Shown: one piece after another, positions 17,954 to 29,345 of the stretch
How positions within the stretch are numbered: the first letter of the stretch is position 1
How the letters are laid out: each line of letters opens with the position of its first letter
From: Methylobacterium sp. NMS14P
Lineage (GTDB): Bacteria; Pseudomonadota; Alphaproteobacteria; Rhizobiales; Beijerinckiaceae
Assembly (NCBI RefSeq): GCF_028583545.1
Contig: NZ_CP087106.1
Coordinates: forward strand, 3,518,501 to 3,582,500
DNA: 64,000 nt
Direction: 5' to 3'
Program-made: the position numbers and the translations under genes
Notes under the pieces: model-generated
The model's input: the letters and a program-made list of their open reading frames with translations, nothing else
What the model was told of the DNA's origin: nothing
Database searches by the model: none

Positions 17954-18277
17954 ATGCGCGACCTGATGGGCATCATGAAGCAGGCTCAGGCCATGCAGGA
18001 GAAGATGGCCAACCTGCAGTCCGAGATGGACGAGATCGAGGTCAGCGGCGCCTCCGGCGGCGGCTCCGTCCGGGTCACCATGACCGCCAAGGGTCAGATG
18101 AAGGGCGTCAGCATCGACCCGTCCCTGATGGTGGCGGACGAGCGCGAGATCCTGGAGGACCTGATCGTGGCGGCCTGCAACGACGCCCGCGGCAAGGCCG
18201 AGGCGACCATGCAGGAGCGCATGGCCGAGCTGACCAAGGGCCTGCCCCTGCCTCCGGGCATGAAGCTGCCGTTCTAG
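17954..18277 (+). CDS. YbaB/EbfC nucleoid-associated protein
   Basis: A 107-residue DNA-binding protein of the YbaB/EbfC family, which coats DNA as dimers. It shows the helical N terminus (LMGIMKQAQAMQEKMANLQ), the central strand SVRVTMTAKGQMKGVSIDPS and the conserved ending GLPLPPGMKLPF. The ATG at 17954 follows a GGAAAGAGA ribosome-binding region. It sits downstream of dnaX as in most bacteria, but the usual next gene, recR, lies beyond an inverted pckA. Confidence 0.93.
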   Translation: MRDLMGIMKQAQAMQEKMANLQSEMDEIEVSGASGGGSVRVTMTAKGQMKGVSIDPSLMVADEREILEDLIVAACNDARGKAEATMQERMAELTKGLPLPPGMKLPF

Positions 18278-18318
18278 GGAGCGCGGAAGCGGACTGGTCC
18301 CCAGACCGCGAGGGCGCC

Positions 18319-18432
18319 GTTGTCCCGGGGCTCGCGTAGCGGAACCCGGGATCCCGCCCCACCGGCCTGGCAAGGCCTCGCGCCGACCGTACGTCAGGAT
18401 TCCGTGCTCGCCTGCGGCGCCCCGGAATGACG
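18319..18432. repeat. dispersed intergenic repeat copy
   Basis: Begins GTTGTCCCGGGGCTCGC and ends CGCCCCGGAATGACG, with inner CCCGGGATC and GGATTCCG. The ends are roughly inverted, so it could fold as a long imperfect hairpin. A similar arrangement occurs at 28758-28873 and partly at 8204-8240. It separates ybaB from the pckA terminator. Confidence 0.5.
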
Positions 18433-18467
18433 ATGCGGTGAGGTGATATCGGTCTTCGAACCAGATT

Positions 18468-18496
18468 GGACGGGCGGCCCGGAGAGCCGCCCGTCC
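18468..18496 (-). terminator. terminator of pckA
   Basis: Perfect 11-bp stem (GGACGGGCGGC and its complement) with a 7-base loop, starting 5 bases beyond the pckA stop on the minus strand. The downstream tract is only weakly T-rich. Confidence 0.7.
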
Positions 18497-18501
18497 GATT
18501 C

Positions 18502-20121
<1,620 letters not shown>

Positions 20122-20536
20122 GATCGTATCTCCCGGGCCCCTGTTCGACCGTCGACGCGACTGAGCCGGGCGGCACCGCCGTCCGGGTTTGCCCGGGAGA
20201 CGTCCGTGCGGTCGTACAGGACCGCCGCACGCTGGATCTCCGTTCCCGGCCGCTCTCCATCCCACTCTCGAGTAGGCGGCGAAGCTTCGCTGTCATAAGG
20301 GGCCCCGCCGGGAGCCCGCAACGTGTACAAACAGGTTAGACCACAGTCGTGGACTCAGGAACCCAGGTCTGTAAGCAGTTCCGTCCGTCACGCAGCATAA
20401 TGCCGCCGGCGGAGCGGCTTCGGAATACCCATATACCACACAGGCGGGTACTCACCCGCCCCTGGACCCTTGCGCGGCGCCCGGCGCCGTCTATCCCCGT
20501 CCGGATCCGCAATCCCTTCCTCGCCCCAGAGGCACG
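20122..20536. other. divergent intergenic region between pckA and recR
   Basis: About 415 bases with no gene I can support. It must hold the promoters of pckA (minus) and recR (plus). The pckA ribosome-binding site lies within the first 15 bases. The part from 20330 to 20450 is the least GC-rich. I could not identify a specific operator. Confidence 0.4.
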
Positions 20537-21142
20537 ATGCCCCAAGCCGTCGCCGGCCCCGAGATCGAGCGCCTGATCCAGCTTCTCGCCCGCATGCCGG
20601 GCCTCGGACCGCGCTCGGCGCGGCGGGCCGCCCTACAGCTCATCAAGAAGCGCGACACGCTGCTCGGGCCCCTCGCCGACGCGATGCGGGTGGCGGCCGA
20701 CCGGATCATCGTGTGCACGAGCTGCGGGAACGTCGACACCTCGGACCCGTGCACGATCTGTCGCGACGCTGAGCGCGATCCGACGACGCTCGTTGTGGTG
20801 GAGGACGTGTCCGACCTCTGGGCGCTGGAGCGGTCCGGGGCCGTGAAGGCGCGCTACCACGTGCTCGGCGGCGTCCTCTCGGCGCTGGACGGCGTCCGGC
20901 CAGAGCACCTCAATCTCGCGAGCCTCGTGGAGCGCGTGGCCCGGCCCGAGGTCACGGAAGTCATCCTGGCGCTCAACGCGACCGTCGACGGCCAGACCAC
21001 GGCCCACTACGTCACGGAATCGATCCGGCACTGCGGCGTGAAGGTCACGCGACTCGCCCACGGCGTCCCGGTCGGCGGCGAGCTCGACTACCTCGACGAG
21101 GGTACCCTGTCGGCGGCGATCCGCAGCCGGACGGCGTTCTGA
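20537..21142 (+). CDS. recR: recombination mediator RecR
   Basis: The 201-residue RecR protein, which with RecO and RecF loads RecA at gaps. An N-terminal helix-hairpin-helix region ([23 protein letters not shown]) is followed by a four-cysteine zinc finger ([16 protein letters not shown]) and a TOPRIM domain ([17 protein letters not shown]), then the Walker-B-like C-terminal region. Length is normal. It is expected in the dnaX-ybaB-recR cluster but is separated here by pckA. Confidence 0.95.
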   Translation: MPQAVAGPEIERLIQLLARMPGLGPRSARRAALQLIKKRDTLLGPLADAMRVAADRIIVCTSCGNVDTSDPCTICRDAERDPTTLVVVEDVSDLWALERSGAVKARYHVLGGVLSALDGVRPEHLNLASLVERVARPEVTEVILALNATVDGQTTAHYVTESIRHCGVKVTRLAHGVPVGGELDYLDEGTLSAAIRSRTAF

Positions 21143-21246
21143 GGGTCGGCGACAGGCAGCGAACCGGTATTTGACCGGTCCTCGGCCGCATCCTATTCGA
21201 CGCTGAGCCCGGACCCGTCCCGGCGCCTTCCCTGCCGGTTTCCGCC

Positions 21247-21762
21247 ATGACCATCCGCCCGCTCGTCATCCTCCCCGATCCCGTCCTGCGCCTGGGCTCC
21301 GAGCCGGTCGGGCCGATCACCGCCGAGATCCGCACCCTCGTCGCCGACATGTTCGAGACGATGTACGACGCTCCCGGCGTCGGGCTCGCGGCGATCCAGA
21401 TCGGCGTGGCCAAGCGCGTCGTCACGATCGACACGTCGAAGGAGGAAGGGGTCCGCGACGCGCGGGTGTTCATCAATCCCGAGATCGTCTGGTCCTCGGA
21501 GGAGAAGCGGGTCTACGACGAGGGCTGCCTGTCGATCCCGGACTACTACGCCGAAGTGGAGCGGCCGGACCGGGTGCGCGTGAAGTTCCGCGACCTCGAC
21601 GGCCAGGAACAGGAGATCGAGGCCGACGGCCTGCTCTCGACCTGCATCCAGCACGAGATCGACCATCTCAACGGCGTGCTGTTCATCGACCACCTGTCGA
21701 AGCTGAAGCGCGACCGGGTGGTCAAGAAATTCACCAAGGCGGCCAAGCGCGACGCGGCCTGA
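21247..21762 (+). CDS. def: peptide deformylase
   Basis: Removes the formyl group from the N-terminal methionine of new proteins. The 171-residue metalloenzyme has all three signatures: [17 protein letters not shown] (metal-binding Cys) and HEIDHLNG (the HExxH site). It lies 7 bases before fmt, so deformylation and formylation genes share an operon. Confidence 0.95.
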   Translation: MTIRPLVILPDPVLRLGSEPVGPITAEIRTLVADMFETMYDAPGVGLAAIQIGVAKRVVTIDTSKEEGVRDARVFINPEIVWSSEEKRVYDEGCLSIPDYYAEVERPDRVRVKFRDLDGQEQEIEADGLLSTCIQHEIDHLNGVLFIDHLSKLKRDRVVKKFTKAAKRDAA

Positions 21763-21769
21763 GCCGGCC

Positions 21770-22699
21770 ATGCGCGTCGTCTTCATGGGCACACCCGACT
21801 TCGCGGTGCCGACGCTGGCGCGGCTCGCGCAGGACGGGCACGACATCGTTGCGGTCTATACCCGCGCGCCCGCGAAAGCCGGCCGCGGCATGAGCCTGCG
21901 TCCCTCGCCGGTCCACGCGCTCGCCGACACGCTCGGCGTGCCGGTCCTGACACCCGCGACGCTCCGCACGCCCGAAGCCGCCGACACCTTCGCGGCGCAC
22001 CGGGCGGACGTTGCGGTGGTCGTGGCCTACGGGATGCTGCTGCCGCAGGCGATCCTCGACGCGCCGAAGCACGGCTGCCTCAACCTGCACGGCTCATTGC
22101 TGCCGCGTTGGCGCGGCGCTGCGCCGATCCAGCGCGCCGTCATGGCGGGCGACGCCGAGAGCGGCGTCGGCGTCATGCGGATGGAGGCAGGACTCGACAC
22201 CGGCCCGGTCGCCCTCGAGGCGCGGCTGCCGGTCACCCCGGGCATGACGGCCGGCGCCCTTCACGACGCGCTCATGCCCCTCGGCGCCGACCTGATGGCG
22301 CGGGCCCTCGCGGCGCTCGCGGCGGGCACGCTGACCTTCGCGCCACAGCCGGAGGACGGCGTCGTCTACGCCCACAAGATCACCAACGACGAGGCGCGGA
22401 TCGACTGGTCCCGGCCGGCGGATGAGGTCGCCAACCGGATCAACGGGCTGTCGCCGTTCCCCGGCGCGTTCTTCGAGGTCGATCTCGGCAAGGGGCCGGA
22501 GCGCGTGAAGGTGCTCCGCGCCATACCGGCCGCGGGCGCAGGCGAGGCGGGGACGCTGCGCGATGCCGAGGGAACTGTCGCGTGCGGCGACGGCGCCGTT
22601 CGGCTTCTGGAGCTGCGCCGCGCGGGAAAAGGCGGCAGCGCCAGCGGAGCGGAGTTCGTCCGGGGCGCCCGTCTCACGCCCGGCGCCCGCCTCGGCTGA
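21770..22699 (+). CDS. fmt: methionyl-tRNA formyltransferase
   Basis: Formylates initiator Met-tRNA using 10-formyltetrahydrofolate. The 309-residue protein starts [19 protein letters not shown], the family N terminus. It has the catalytic loop [18 protein letters not shown] and a C-terminal OB-like domain reaching [11 protein letters not shown]. It is encoded directly after def. Confidence 0.95.
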   Translation: MRVVFMGTPDFAVPTLARLAQDGHDIVAVYTRAPAKAGRGMSLRPSPVHALADTLGVPVLTPATLRTPEAADTFAAHRADVAVVVAYGMLLPQAILDAPKHGCLNLHGSLLPRWRGAAPIQRAVMAGDAESGVGVMRMEAGLDTGPVALEARLPVTPGMTAGALHDALMPLGADLMARALAALAAGTLTFAPQPEDGVVYAHKITNDEARIDWSRPADEVANRINGLSPFPGAFFEVDLGKGPERVKVLRAIPAAGAGEAGTLRDAEGTVACGDGAVRLLELRRAGKGGSASGAEFVRGARLTPGARLG

Positions 22700-22740
22700 T
22701 GCGCGTGGCCCGTTCAAGGTCTTCGGCACTCGGCCCAACC

Positions 22741-22834
22741 CGTCATCGCGAGCGCAGCGAAGCGACCCAGGGCAGCGCACCCTGGCGAGGCTCGGCGCGA
22801 CACTGGATTCCTTCGCTGCGCTCGCAAGGACGAT
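22741..22834. repeat. REP-like long inverted repeat
   Basis: Perfect 15-bp arms (GCGAGCGCAGCGAAG at 22748-22762 and its complement at 22811-22825) with similar outer ends, CGTCATC and AGGACG. An inner CCAGG/CCTGG pair could extend the fold. It lies between fmt and truA and would form a stable RNA hairpin there. It resembles the GTCATTGCGAGCG-type repeats common in Rhizobiales. Confidence 0.65.
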
Positions 22835-22919
22835 CGCGCGCACATCATTCCAGAGCTTTGTGTCATATCGCGAAATCGAACATCGGAGCGTCCTCGAAAG
22901 ACCTCGAGGGGGCCGCCTG

Positions 22920-23681
22920 ATGCCCCGCTACAAGCTCGTCATCGAGTACGACGGCGGCCCGTTCTGCGGCTGGCAGCGGCAGGCCGAGGATCCCACGGTC
23001 CAGGGCGCGATCGAGGCGGCGGTCACGCGCTTCTCCGGGGAGGACGCCCGCCTCACCTGCGCGGGCCGGACCGATGCCGGCGTGCACGCGATCCATCAGG
23101 TCGCCCATCTCGACCTCGCCAAGGACTGGCGGACCGACACGGTGCGAGACGCCCTGAACGCCCATCTGCGGCCGCGGCCGGTGGCGATCCTGTCCGCCGA
23201 GATCGTGCCGGAGAGCTTCGACGCCCGCCACTCGGCGATCCGCCGGCACTATCGCTACCGCATCCTCAACCGGCGCAGCCCGGCGGCGCTGACGCGGGCC
23301 CATGTCTGGCACGTGCCGTGGCCCCTCGACGCGGATCGCATGCACGACGCCGCCCAGCGCCTCGTCGGCCGCCACGACTTCTCGGCTTTCCGGGCCGCCG
23401 AGTGCCAAGCGAACAGCCCGATCCGCACCCTGGAGCAGCTCGACGTCGCCCGCGCGCCGATGGCGCTCCACGATGAGATCGTGGTGGCGACGTCCGCGCG
23501 CTCGTTCCTGCACCATCAGGTGCGGGCTATGGTGGGCACGCTGATGCTCGCCGGCTGCAGCCGGCTCTCGGCGGACGGCGTGGCCGACATCCTCGCCTCG
23601 GGCGAGAAGCGTCGGTGCGGTCCTCTGGCGCCGGCCGCCGGGCTGACCTTCGTGGGCGTCGACTACGGTCCGGGGAAGTAG
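22920..23681 (+). CDS. truA: tRNA pseudouridine(38-40) synthase TruA
   Basis: Makes pseudouridine at positions 38-40 of tRNA anticodon arms. The 253-residue protein starts [21 protein letters not shown] and has the catalytic aspartate motif [11 protein letters not shown]. It ends in the usual FVGVDY region. Its 3' end overlaps the convergent dapE by 19 bases. Confidence 0.94.
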   Translation: MPRYKLVIEYDGGPFCGWQRQAEDPTVQGAIEAAVTRFSGEDARLTCAGRTDAGVHAIHQVAHLDLAKDWRTDTVRDALNAHLRPRPVAILSAEIVPESFDARHSAIRRHYRYRILNRRSPAALTRAHVWHVPWPLDADRMHDAAQRLVGRHDFSAFRAAECQANSPIRTLEQLDVARAPMALHDEIVVATSARSFLHHQVRAMVGTLMLAGCSRLSADGVADILASGEKRRCGPLAPAAGLTFVGVDYGPGK

Positions 23682-24841
23682 GCCTCGAGCACCCGCCCGT
23701 AGATCGCGGTCAGCCGCTCCAGGTCGGCGACCGCCACGCACTCGTCGGTCTGGTGCATCGTCTCGCCGACGAGGCCGAACTCGATCACCGGGCAGGCCTC
23801 CTTGATGAAGCGCGCGTCCGAGGTGCCCCCCGTCGTGGAGAGCGTCGGCGTCAGGCCGGTCTCGGCCCGGATCGCCTCGGCGACCAGTGTCACGAAGGCG
23901 TCCGGTCGCGTCAGGAAGGCCGGCGCGTTCGAGGGCTGAAGGTCGAGGGTGAAGCGCACCGCGTTCCCGGCCGCCTGCTCCAGGCGCCGGCGGATCTCGG
24001 CGCCCAGGCTCTCGGCGGTCCAGTCGTCGTTGAAGCGGACGTTGAAGGTCGCCCGGGCGGTCGCCGGGATCACGTTGGTGGCCGGGTTGCCGACGTCGAT
24101 CGTAGTGAACTCGAGATTCGAGGCGTCGAAATGCGCGGTTCCGCGATCCAGCGGCTCGGCGACCAGCGCCGAGGCGAGGCGCAGCAGGCCCGGAATCGGG
24201 TTCTCGGCCTTGTGCGGGTAGGCGACGTGGCCCTGACGCCCCAGCACGGTGAGCTTGCCGGTCAGCGACCCGCGCCGGCCGATCTTGATCATCTCGCCGA
24301 GCCGGCCCGGGTTGGTTGGCTCTCCGAGGACGCAGTGGTCGAATTGCTCGCCGCGTCGCCGCGCCCAGTCGAGGAGCTTCACGGTGCCGTTGACCGCGGG
24401 CCCCTCCTCGTCACCCGTGATCAGGAACGCGATGGAGCCGCCGAACTCGGGCCCGCGCCGGTCGAGGAAGGCGAGGGTCGCCGCGAGCATGCAGGCCACG
24501 CCGCCCTTCATATCGGCGGCGCCCCGGCCGTACAGCATCCCGTCGACCACGGCGCCCGCGAAGGGGTCGTGGCGCCACGCGCCCTCGCCCTCCGGCACCA
24601 CGTCGGTGTGGCCGGCGAAGACGAGGCACGGACCGCATCGCCCGACGCGGGCGTAGAGGTTCGGCGTGTCGGGATAGCCGGGCTCCGAGAAGACCGGCCG
24701 CTCGACCGCGAAGCCGGCGGGCCGGAGCGCGTCGGCGACCACATCGAGGGCGCCCCGATCGTCCGGCGTCACGGACGGGCACCGGATCAGGTCCTGCGCG
24801 AGGCGCAGGGCCGCGTCGGGGGCGTGATGATCTGCCGGCAT
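23663..24841 (-). CDS. dapE: succinyl-diaminopimelate desuccinylase
   Basis: Hydrolyses N-succinyl-LL-diaminopimelate in lysine and peptidoglycan precursor synthesis. The 392-residue M20-family dizinc enzyme shows metal-binding [29 protein letters not shown], the catalytic GDEEGPA and C-terminal [14 protein letters not shown]. It is convergent with truA and separated from the upstream gene by a terminator hairpin. Confidence 0.94.
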   Translation of the reverse strand: MPADHHAPDAALRLAQDLIRCPSVTPDDRGALDVVADALRPAGFAVERPVFSEPGYPDTPNLYARVGRCGPCLVFAGHTDVVPEGEGAWRHDPFAGAVVDGMLYGRGAADMKGGVACMLAATLAFLDRRGPEFGGSIAFLITGDEEGPAVNGTVKLLDWARRRGEQFDHCVLGEPTNPGRLGEMIKIGRRGSLTGKLTVLGRQGHVAYPHKAENPIPGLLRLASALVAEPLDRGTAHFDASNLEFTTIDVGNPATNVIPATARATFNVRFNDDWTAESLGAEIRRRLEQAAGNAVRFTLDLQPSNAPAFLTRPDAFVTLVAEAIRAETGLTPTLSTTGGTSDARFIKEACPVIEFGLVGETMHQTDECVAVADLERLTAIYGRVLEAYFPGP

Positions 24842-24871
24842 GAACCCGTCCTCGGCGGCGCGACGTGCCGC

Positions 24872-24899
24872 GCGGCCCGCTTAACCCGAAGCGGGCCGC
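24872..24899 (-). terminator. terminator hairpin after the debranching-type enzyme
   Basis: Perfect 11-bp stem (GCGGCCCGCTT and its complement) with a 6-base loop, between the stop of the minus-strand debranching-type gene and the dapE start. No T tract. Confidence 0.6.
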
Positions 24900-24921
24900 C
24901 CCGGAACTCCCGTCCCGGGCC

Positions 24922-27288
24922 CTACTTGGTGACCACGACCTGCACGTCGCCGTGGCGGCGCTGCACCGACACGGTTACGTCGTCGTCGTAGCGCTGGAAC
25001 CGGATGTCCAGGCGCGAGCCGCCGAGCTTGACGTTGTAGAGGGTCACCCCGTCGAGGAAGCCCGGCAGGATCGGGTTCTTGAGCCGGACGCGGTTGCGCT
25101 CGTGGTCAAGCTCGAGGCCGAGGCAGGCCGCCAGGAACGCGAACGGCGCCGCCGCCGCCCAGGCCTGCGGGCTGCAGGCGACCGGGTACGAGACCGGGCC
25201 GCGCTGCTTGCGGCGCATGAAGCCGCAGAACAGCTCGGGGAGCCGCTTCTGGTCCTGGTAGAGCGAGGTGTCGAACATCCCCTGGAAGATGCGCGCGGCC
25301 TCGTGCTTGCGATCGTAGCGCGCCAGACCCATCGCGATCAGCGCGTTGTCGTGCGGCCAGATCGAGCCGTTGTGGTAGGACATCGGGTTGTAGCGCGCCT
25401 CGCCCTTGGCGATCGTGCGCACGCCCCAGCCGTTGAAGCCGTCCTTGCACAGCAGCGTCTCGGCGACCCGCGCCGCCCGCTCCGGCTTGGCGATGCCGGT
25501 GAACAGGGCGTGGCCGGCATTGGAGGAGCGCACCGCGCACTGCTTCTTCGCGCCGTCCAGCGCCAGCGCGTAGGTGCCGATCTCCTCGTTCCAGAACGCC
25601 GCGTCGAATTTCTCGCGGAGCGCCGCGGCTTCCTGCGTGAGGCGCTCGGCCATCGGATCGTGCCCCAGCAGAGCCGCGAGCTTCGCCATGCCGTTCTTGG
25701 CCGCGTAGACGTAGCCCTGCACCTCGCACAGGGCGATCGGGCCCTTGGCCAAGTGGCCGTCGGCGTGGAAGATCGAGTCGTGGCTGTCCTTCCAGCCCTG
25801 GTTCTCGAGACCCTTGTCGGTGTCGCGGGCGTACTCGACGAAGCCGTCGCCGTCGCGGTCGCCGTAGCGGTCCATCCATTCCAGGGCGAGTTCCAGCGCC
25901 GGCCAGATCGCCCGCACGGTCTCGAGGTCGCCCGTGACCGCGTAGTACTCCCAGGCCAGCATCACGAAGAGCGGCGTGCCGTCGATGGTGCCGTAATAGT
26001 GCCGGAACGGCACCTCGCCGAGCATCGCCATCTCGCCGCGCCGGGTCTCGTGCAGGACCTTGCCGGGCTGCGCGTCGGCGGCCGGATCGACCGCCTTGGC
26101 CTGGGTCGAGGCGAGGTAGCGCAGCACGCCCCGGGCGAATTTCGGGTCGATCCAGAGCGCCATCATCGCGGTGATGATGCCGTCGCGCCCGAACACCGTG
26201 GAGTACCAGGGAATGCCGGCGAACGGGTAGATGCCCTCCGGGGTGCGGGTCGCCAGCATGTAGAGGTCGGCCGTGGCCCGGCACAGGCCCTCGTTGAACT
26301 GATCGTTCGACGAGATGATCGTGGTGATCCCCGCCGTGAGCGCCCGCAGATCGCGCCGCGAATCGCGGTAGGCGCGGGCGAAGATCGTCCCTTCCCCGAG
26401 GTCCTTGAGCTCGCGCCGGGCACCGCCGGCATTGGCCGCGAGCGTGAGCTTGGCGGCCGCGTCCTCGCCGACCATCGTGTCGGTCGGGGGCTTGGTGAAG
26501 GCCCGGTGCGCCTCGAAGGTCACGCGGATGAACAGGGACGTCCGACCCTCCGGCGGCAGCGAAACGTCGAAGACGACGCGGCCGGGCTCGATCACGTCGG
26601 GCTTCGGGCCGAAATGGAGTGCCGTGGTCCGCACGATCTCGTCGAGGCCGACGTAGCGGAACTGGACCTCCCGGTCGCTCGCCACCAGCACGCCGCGCTT
26701 GCCACGCTCCTTGCGGTCGGTGCCGCGCACCTCGAACAGGTCGCGGTAATCCGCGTCGAAGGTCACGGCGATGCGCAGGCGACGGTGCTTCGAATCGAAC
26801 GAGCGCAGGCCGATCCGGTCGTAGCAGGCGCCGCGGAACAGGAACTTGGTGCGCTCGATCGCGATCGTCTCGCGGGGAATCGAGGTCTCGTCGTGGGCGT
26901 CGATGCGGATGTCGGGCGTCGTCATGTCGACGCTGAGCGCACCGTTATCGTCCTGCATCACCGAGGAGAGCATCAGCGGGCGCTGACCCTCCACCGTTAC
27001 CTCCAGGCGCGAGAGATAGCGCGTGTCCTGGAAGTAGAGCCCCTCAGGGCCGGGCTGGACGCCGATATCGCCGTAGGAATCGAGGACGCCGAAGGCTTCG
27101 CCGAACTTCAGCGAGCGCAGAGGCCGCTCGACCAGGGAGGTCTGCGCCTCGATGTGGTAGGTCGGAAGGACGTCGTCCGCGTCCTGAAATCCGTGCGCCA
27201 CGCTTCCGGCGCTCGCCGCGGTCCGGGCCTTCGCATCGTGGGCCGCTGCCGTTCTGTCCGCCGCCATGCAGGGCATCTCCGGGTGCAA
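24922..27288 (-). CDS. amylo-alpha-1,6-glucosidase (glycogen debranching type)
   Basis: A 788-residue protein of the bacterial glycogen-debranching family. The N-terminal beta-rich domain begins with the family pattern FGVLDSYGDIGVQPGPEGLYFQDTRYLSRLEV, shortened here to FGVLDSYGDIG and GLYFQDTRYLS. The C-terminal (alpha/alpha)6 barrel includes FAGIPWYSTVFGRDGIITA and NGSIWPHDNALIAMGLARY. It may hydrolyse alpha-1,6 branches of glycogen or a related glucan; the substrate is unproven. It follows a GT4 glycosyltransferase on the same strand, separated by a strong hairpin, so joint work on one glucan is plausible. The start could also be the ATG at 27276. Confidence 0.85.
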   Translation of the reverse strand: MHPEMPCMAADRTAAAHDAKARTAASAGSVAHGFQDADDVLPTYHIEAQTSLVERPLRSLKFGEAFGVLDSYGDIGVQPGPEGLYFQDTRYLSRLEVTVEGQRPLMLSSVMQDDNGALSVDMTTPDIRIDAHDETSIPRETIAIERTKFLFRGACYDRIGLRSFDSKHRRLRIAVTFDADYRDLFEVRGTDRKERGKRGVLVASDREVQFRYVGLDEIVRTTALHFGPKPDVIEPGRVVFDVSLPPEGRTSLFIRVTFEAHRAFTKPPTDTMVGEDAAAKLTLAANAGGARRELKDLGEGTIFARAYRDSRRDLRALTAGITTIISSNDQFNEGLCRATADLYMLATRTPEGIYPFAGIPWYSTVFGRDGIITAMMALWIDPKFARGVLRYLASTQAKAVDPAADAQPGKVLHETRRGEMAMLGEVPFRHYYGTIDGTPLFVMLAWEYYAVTGDLETVRAIWPALELALEWMDRYGDRDGDGFVEYARDTDKGLENQGWKDSHDSIFHADGHLAKGPIALCEVQGYVYAAKNGMAKLAALLGHDPMAERLTQEAAALREKFDAAFWNEEIGTYALALDGAKKQCAVRSSNAGHALFTGIAKPERAARVAETLLCKDGFNGWGVRTIAKGEARYNPMSYHNGSIWPHDNALIAMGLARYDRKHEAARIFQGMFDTSLYQDQKRLPELFCGFMRRKQRGPVSYPVACSPQAWAAAAPFAFLAACLGLELDHERNRVRLKNPILPGFLDGVTLYNVKLGGSRLDIRFQRYDDDVTVSVQRRHGDVQVVVTK

Positions 27289-27307
27289 GTGAGAGGTGCG
27301 AATCGAG

Positions 27308-27340
27308 AGGGCTGCTGCATCCCGTCGATGCAGCAGCCCT
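27308..27340 (-). terminator. strong hairpin between glycosyltransferase and debranching-type gene
   Basis: Perfect 13-bp stem (AGGGCTGCTGCAT and its complement) with a 7-base loop, 76 bases after the glycosyltransferase stop and only 20 bases before the next start on the minus strand. It may terminate the first transcript or structure the second leader. Confidence 0.6.
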
Positions 27341-27415
27341 TGTTCACCCTACGGATGAGTCGCCTTTAAGACGCTAGGCCGAGCCGGACCCGCCTCGCAA
27401 GCCCGGTGCCGGCTT

Positions 27416-28546
27416 TCAGGCCGGCATGGCGGCGACGGGGATCGCCGGCCGAGCGGAACCGTTGACCTCGCCGTACTGCGGCATGAAGCCGGACTTCGGC
27501 AGCTTGATCACGTCGGCGCCGCGGGCGAGCAGGTCCTCGTAGGCGGCGACGTACTTTTTGACCATGCACTCGGCGGTGAAGGCGCTCTCGAAGTGGCGGC
27601 GCACACCGGCGCGGCTCATGGTCTTCACCTTGGCGACCGCGGCCACGGCGTCGTCCATGTTCTCGCAGAGCACGCCGCCGACGCCGTCCTTGATCACCTC
27701 CGGCACGGAGCCGTTGCGGAACGCGATCACCGGCGTGCCGGCCGACATCGCCTCGATCATCACCAGGCCGAAGGGCTCCGGCCAGTCGATCGGGAAGGCG
27801 AGCGCCAGGGCGTTGCCGAGGAAGTCCTTCTTCTGCTCCTCGTTGATCTCACCGATGTATTCGATCAGCGGGTGATGGATCATCGGCTCGATGACCTCGT
27901 CCCAGTAATCCTGGTCAGCCTTGTCGACCTTGGCGGCGATCTTGAGCGGCGTGCCGGAGCGGATCGCCATCTCGATCGCGCGGTCGGGACGCTTCTCGGG
28001 CGAGATCCGGCCGAGGAAGGCGAGGTAGCCGCCCTTGGCGTCCGGGTAGTACGGGCAGTTCTCGGCCGGCAGGCCGTGATGGATCGTCGCCAGCCAGTTG
28101 GAGGTCGGCGGCATGGGCAGGCGCTGGTTGTCGGAGATCGAGACCAGCGGCATGCCCGTGAAGGTCCGGTAGACCGGCATGAAGTCGGGCACGTCCAGGC
28201 GACCGTGCATCGTGGTGATGCACTTGTGGTTCAGATCCTCGAACATCGGATACTGAAGCAGGTCGATGTGGAAGTGCAGGATGTCGAACTCGTGCGCGCG
28301 GCGGTGCACTTGATGTAGCATCGCCAGGTGGCTGGCGGTGTGATCGCGGTAGCCGAGCAGGCGCAGGCCCTCGGGCGTGCAGGCCGCGAGCTTGGCAGTC
28401 GTCTCGGAGTCACCGCTCGCGAACAGCGTGACTTCGTGGCCCTGGCGGACCAGTTCCTCTGTAATCCAGCTGACGACGCGCTCGGTGCCGCCGTAGAACT
28501 TCGGAGGGACGGCCTCCGACAACGGAGCGATCTGGGCAATGCGCAC
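27416..28546 (-). CDS. GT4-family glycosyltransferase
   Basis: A 376-residue GT-B fold glycosyltransferase. The N-terminal acceptor half includes PPKFYGGTERVVSWITEELVR (glycine-rich GGTE). The nucleotide-sugar half has YLAFLGRISPEKRPDRAI and the E-x7-E motif EPFGLVMIEAMSAGTPV. Family members make glycogen, trehalose-type sugars or envelope glycans. Proximity to a debranching-type enzyme hints at glucan metabolism, but the pair is separated by a hairpin. Confidence 0.85.
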   Translation of the reverse strand: MRIAQIAPLSEAVPPKFYGGTERVVSWITEELVRQGHEVTLFASGDSETTAKLAACTPEGLRLLGYRDHTASHLAMLHQVHRRAHEFDILHFHIDLLQYPMFEDLNHKCITTMHGRLDVPDFMPVYRTFTGMPLVSISDNQRLPMPPTSNWLATIHHGLPAENCPYYPDAKGGYLAFLGRISPEKRPDRAIEMAIRSGTPLKIAAKVDKADQDYWDEVIEPMIHHPLIEYIGEINEEQKKDFLGNALALAFPIDWPEPFGLVMIEAMSAGTPVIAFRNGSVPEVIKDGVGGVLCENMDDAVAAVAKVKTMSRAGVRRHFESAFTAECMVKKYVAAYEDLLARGADVIKLPKSGFMPQYGEVNGSARPAIPVAAMPA

Positions 28547-28757
28547 GAAGTGTCTCCTGGTTGGCCGAATTTGACGGGGGGTCTAACCCTGCCGGCCTGA
28601 GCGGGACATGAATGAAACGGACGGCCAAGGTTATGGTTCCTGGCGCCCCTCGCTGTCGCGCGCCGTTTTGTGCAGCGCGCAAGCTGTCCCCGGATTCCCC
28701 CGAATCAGCGGGGTGGGCAGCGCGCCGACCCGCCCCTCGGCGGCCACAGCGACCGCA

Positions 28758-28873
28758 CCGTCATTCCGTGACTGCGCAGCTGGGCCCGGAATCCATAACC
28801 GCACCGGGCGCCTTGCATGACACGGACCGCGTTCCTGGAGTCTGGGCTCGCCGGCGGCGCGGCGGAACGACGG
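28758..28873. repeat. dispersed intergenic repeat copy
   Basis: Starts CCGTCATTCCGTGACTGCGC and contains GGGCCCGGAATCCATAACCGC, then TGGGCTCGCCGGCGGC, and ends GGCGGAACGACGG. It is the most complete of the copies in this window and resembles the GTCATTCCG-type repeats I associate with Methylobacterium and other Rhizobiales. Confidence 0.55.
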
Positions 28874-29041
28874 CACAGACCTTCATGGCCGTCTGAGTGC
28901 CCCGCCCGTCACGGCGCCCCGCGGCCGTTGCCGCGGCGTCAGCTTTCTGTCATAAGCCGCCCCGCGTCGAACCGCCCGGCCGATAGGGCTGCCGTGGCGG
29001 CTCGTGCTGCTCCACCAGAAGCATCAGCGCGCGAACCTCAT

Positions 29042-29059
29042 CCGATCCTCCCGGATCGG
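29042..29059 (+). promoter_or_regulatory. leader hairpin before rpmI
   Basis: CCGATCC and GGATCGG pair perfectly (7 bp, 4-base loop), 31 bases before the rpmI start. It may be part of a ribosomal-protein leader used for autoregulation, which is common for rpmI-rplT; the mechanism here is unknown. Confidence 0.35.
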
Positions 29060-29090
29060 CCAGAGATCATTTCGCGCAACGGAGAGCCAA

Positions 29091-29294
29091 ATGCCCAAGT
29101 TGAAGACGAAATCGGGCGCGAAGAAGCGCTTCAAGATCACCGGCACCGGCAAGGTGATGTACGCCCAGGCCGGCAAGCGCCACGGGATGATCAAGCGGAC
29201 GACCAAGCAGATCCGCAACCTGCGCGGCACCACGACCCTGTTCGAGGGCGATGCCGCCAACGTGAAGAAGTACTTCCTGCCGAACGCGCGGTAA
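29091..29294 (+). CDS. rpmI: 50S ribosomal protein bL35
   Basis: A 67-residue basic protein with the family start [20 protein letters not shown] and the [17 protein letters not shown] core. The ATG follows a GGAGAG ribosome-binding site. It is followed by rplT as in nearly all bacteria. The usual upstream partner infC is instead at 35249-35791 on the other strand. Confidence 0.97.
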
Positions 29295-29345
29295 GTCCTT
29301 CGACACCCGTTGCCACTGTCTTTCGTCGAATCCAGGAGATAACCG

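Larger units (their letters stand above)
28547..29090. other. intergenic region upstream of rpmI
   Basis: About 540 bases with no supported gene. It holds promoters for the divergent glycosyltransferase and ribosomal-protein genes, one dispersed repeat (28758-28873) and a small leader hairpin (29042-29059). Short frames here use codons unlike real genes. Confidence 0.45.

Noticed and set aside
20336..20545. Small frame in the pckA-recR gap
   Set aside because: No ribosome-binding site, random-looking composition and no recognisable domain.
24865..27369. 834-codon plus-strand frame over the debranching-type gene
   Set aside because: Antisense shadow of a gene with strong family motifs; low-complexity product rich in Arg, Glu and Val.
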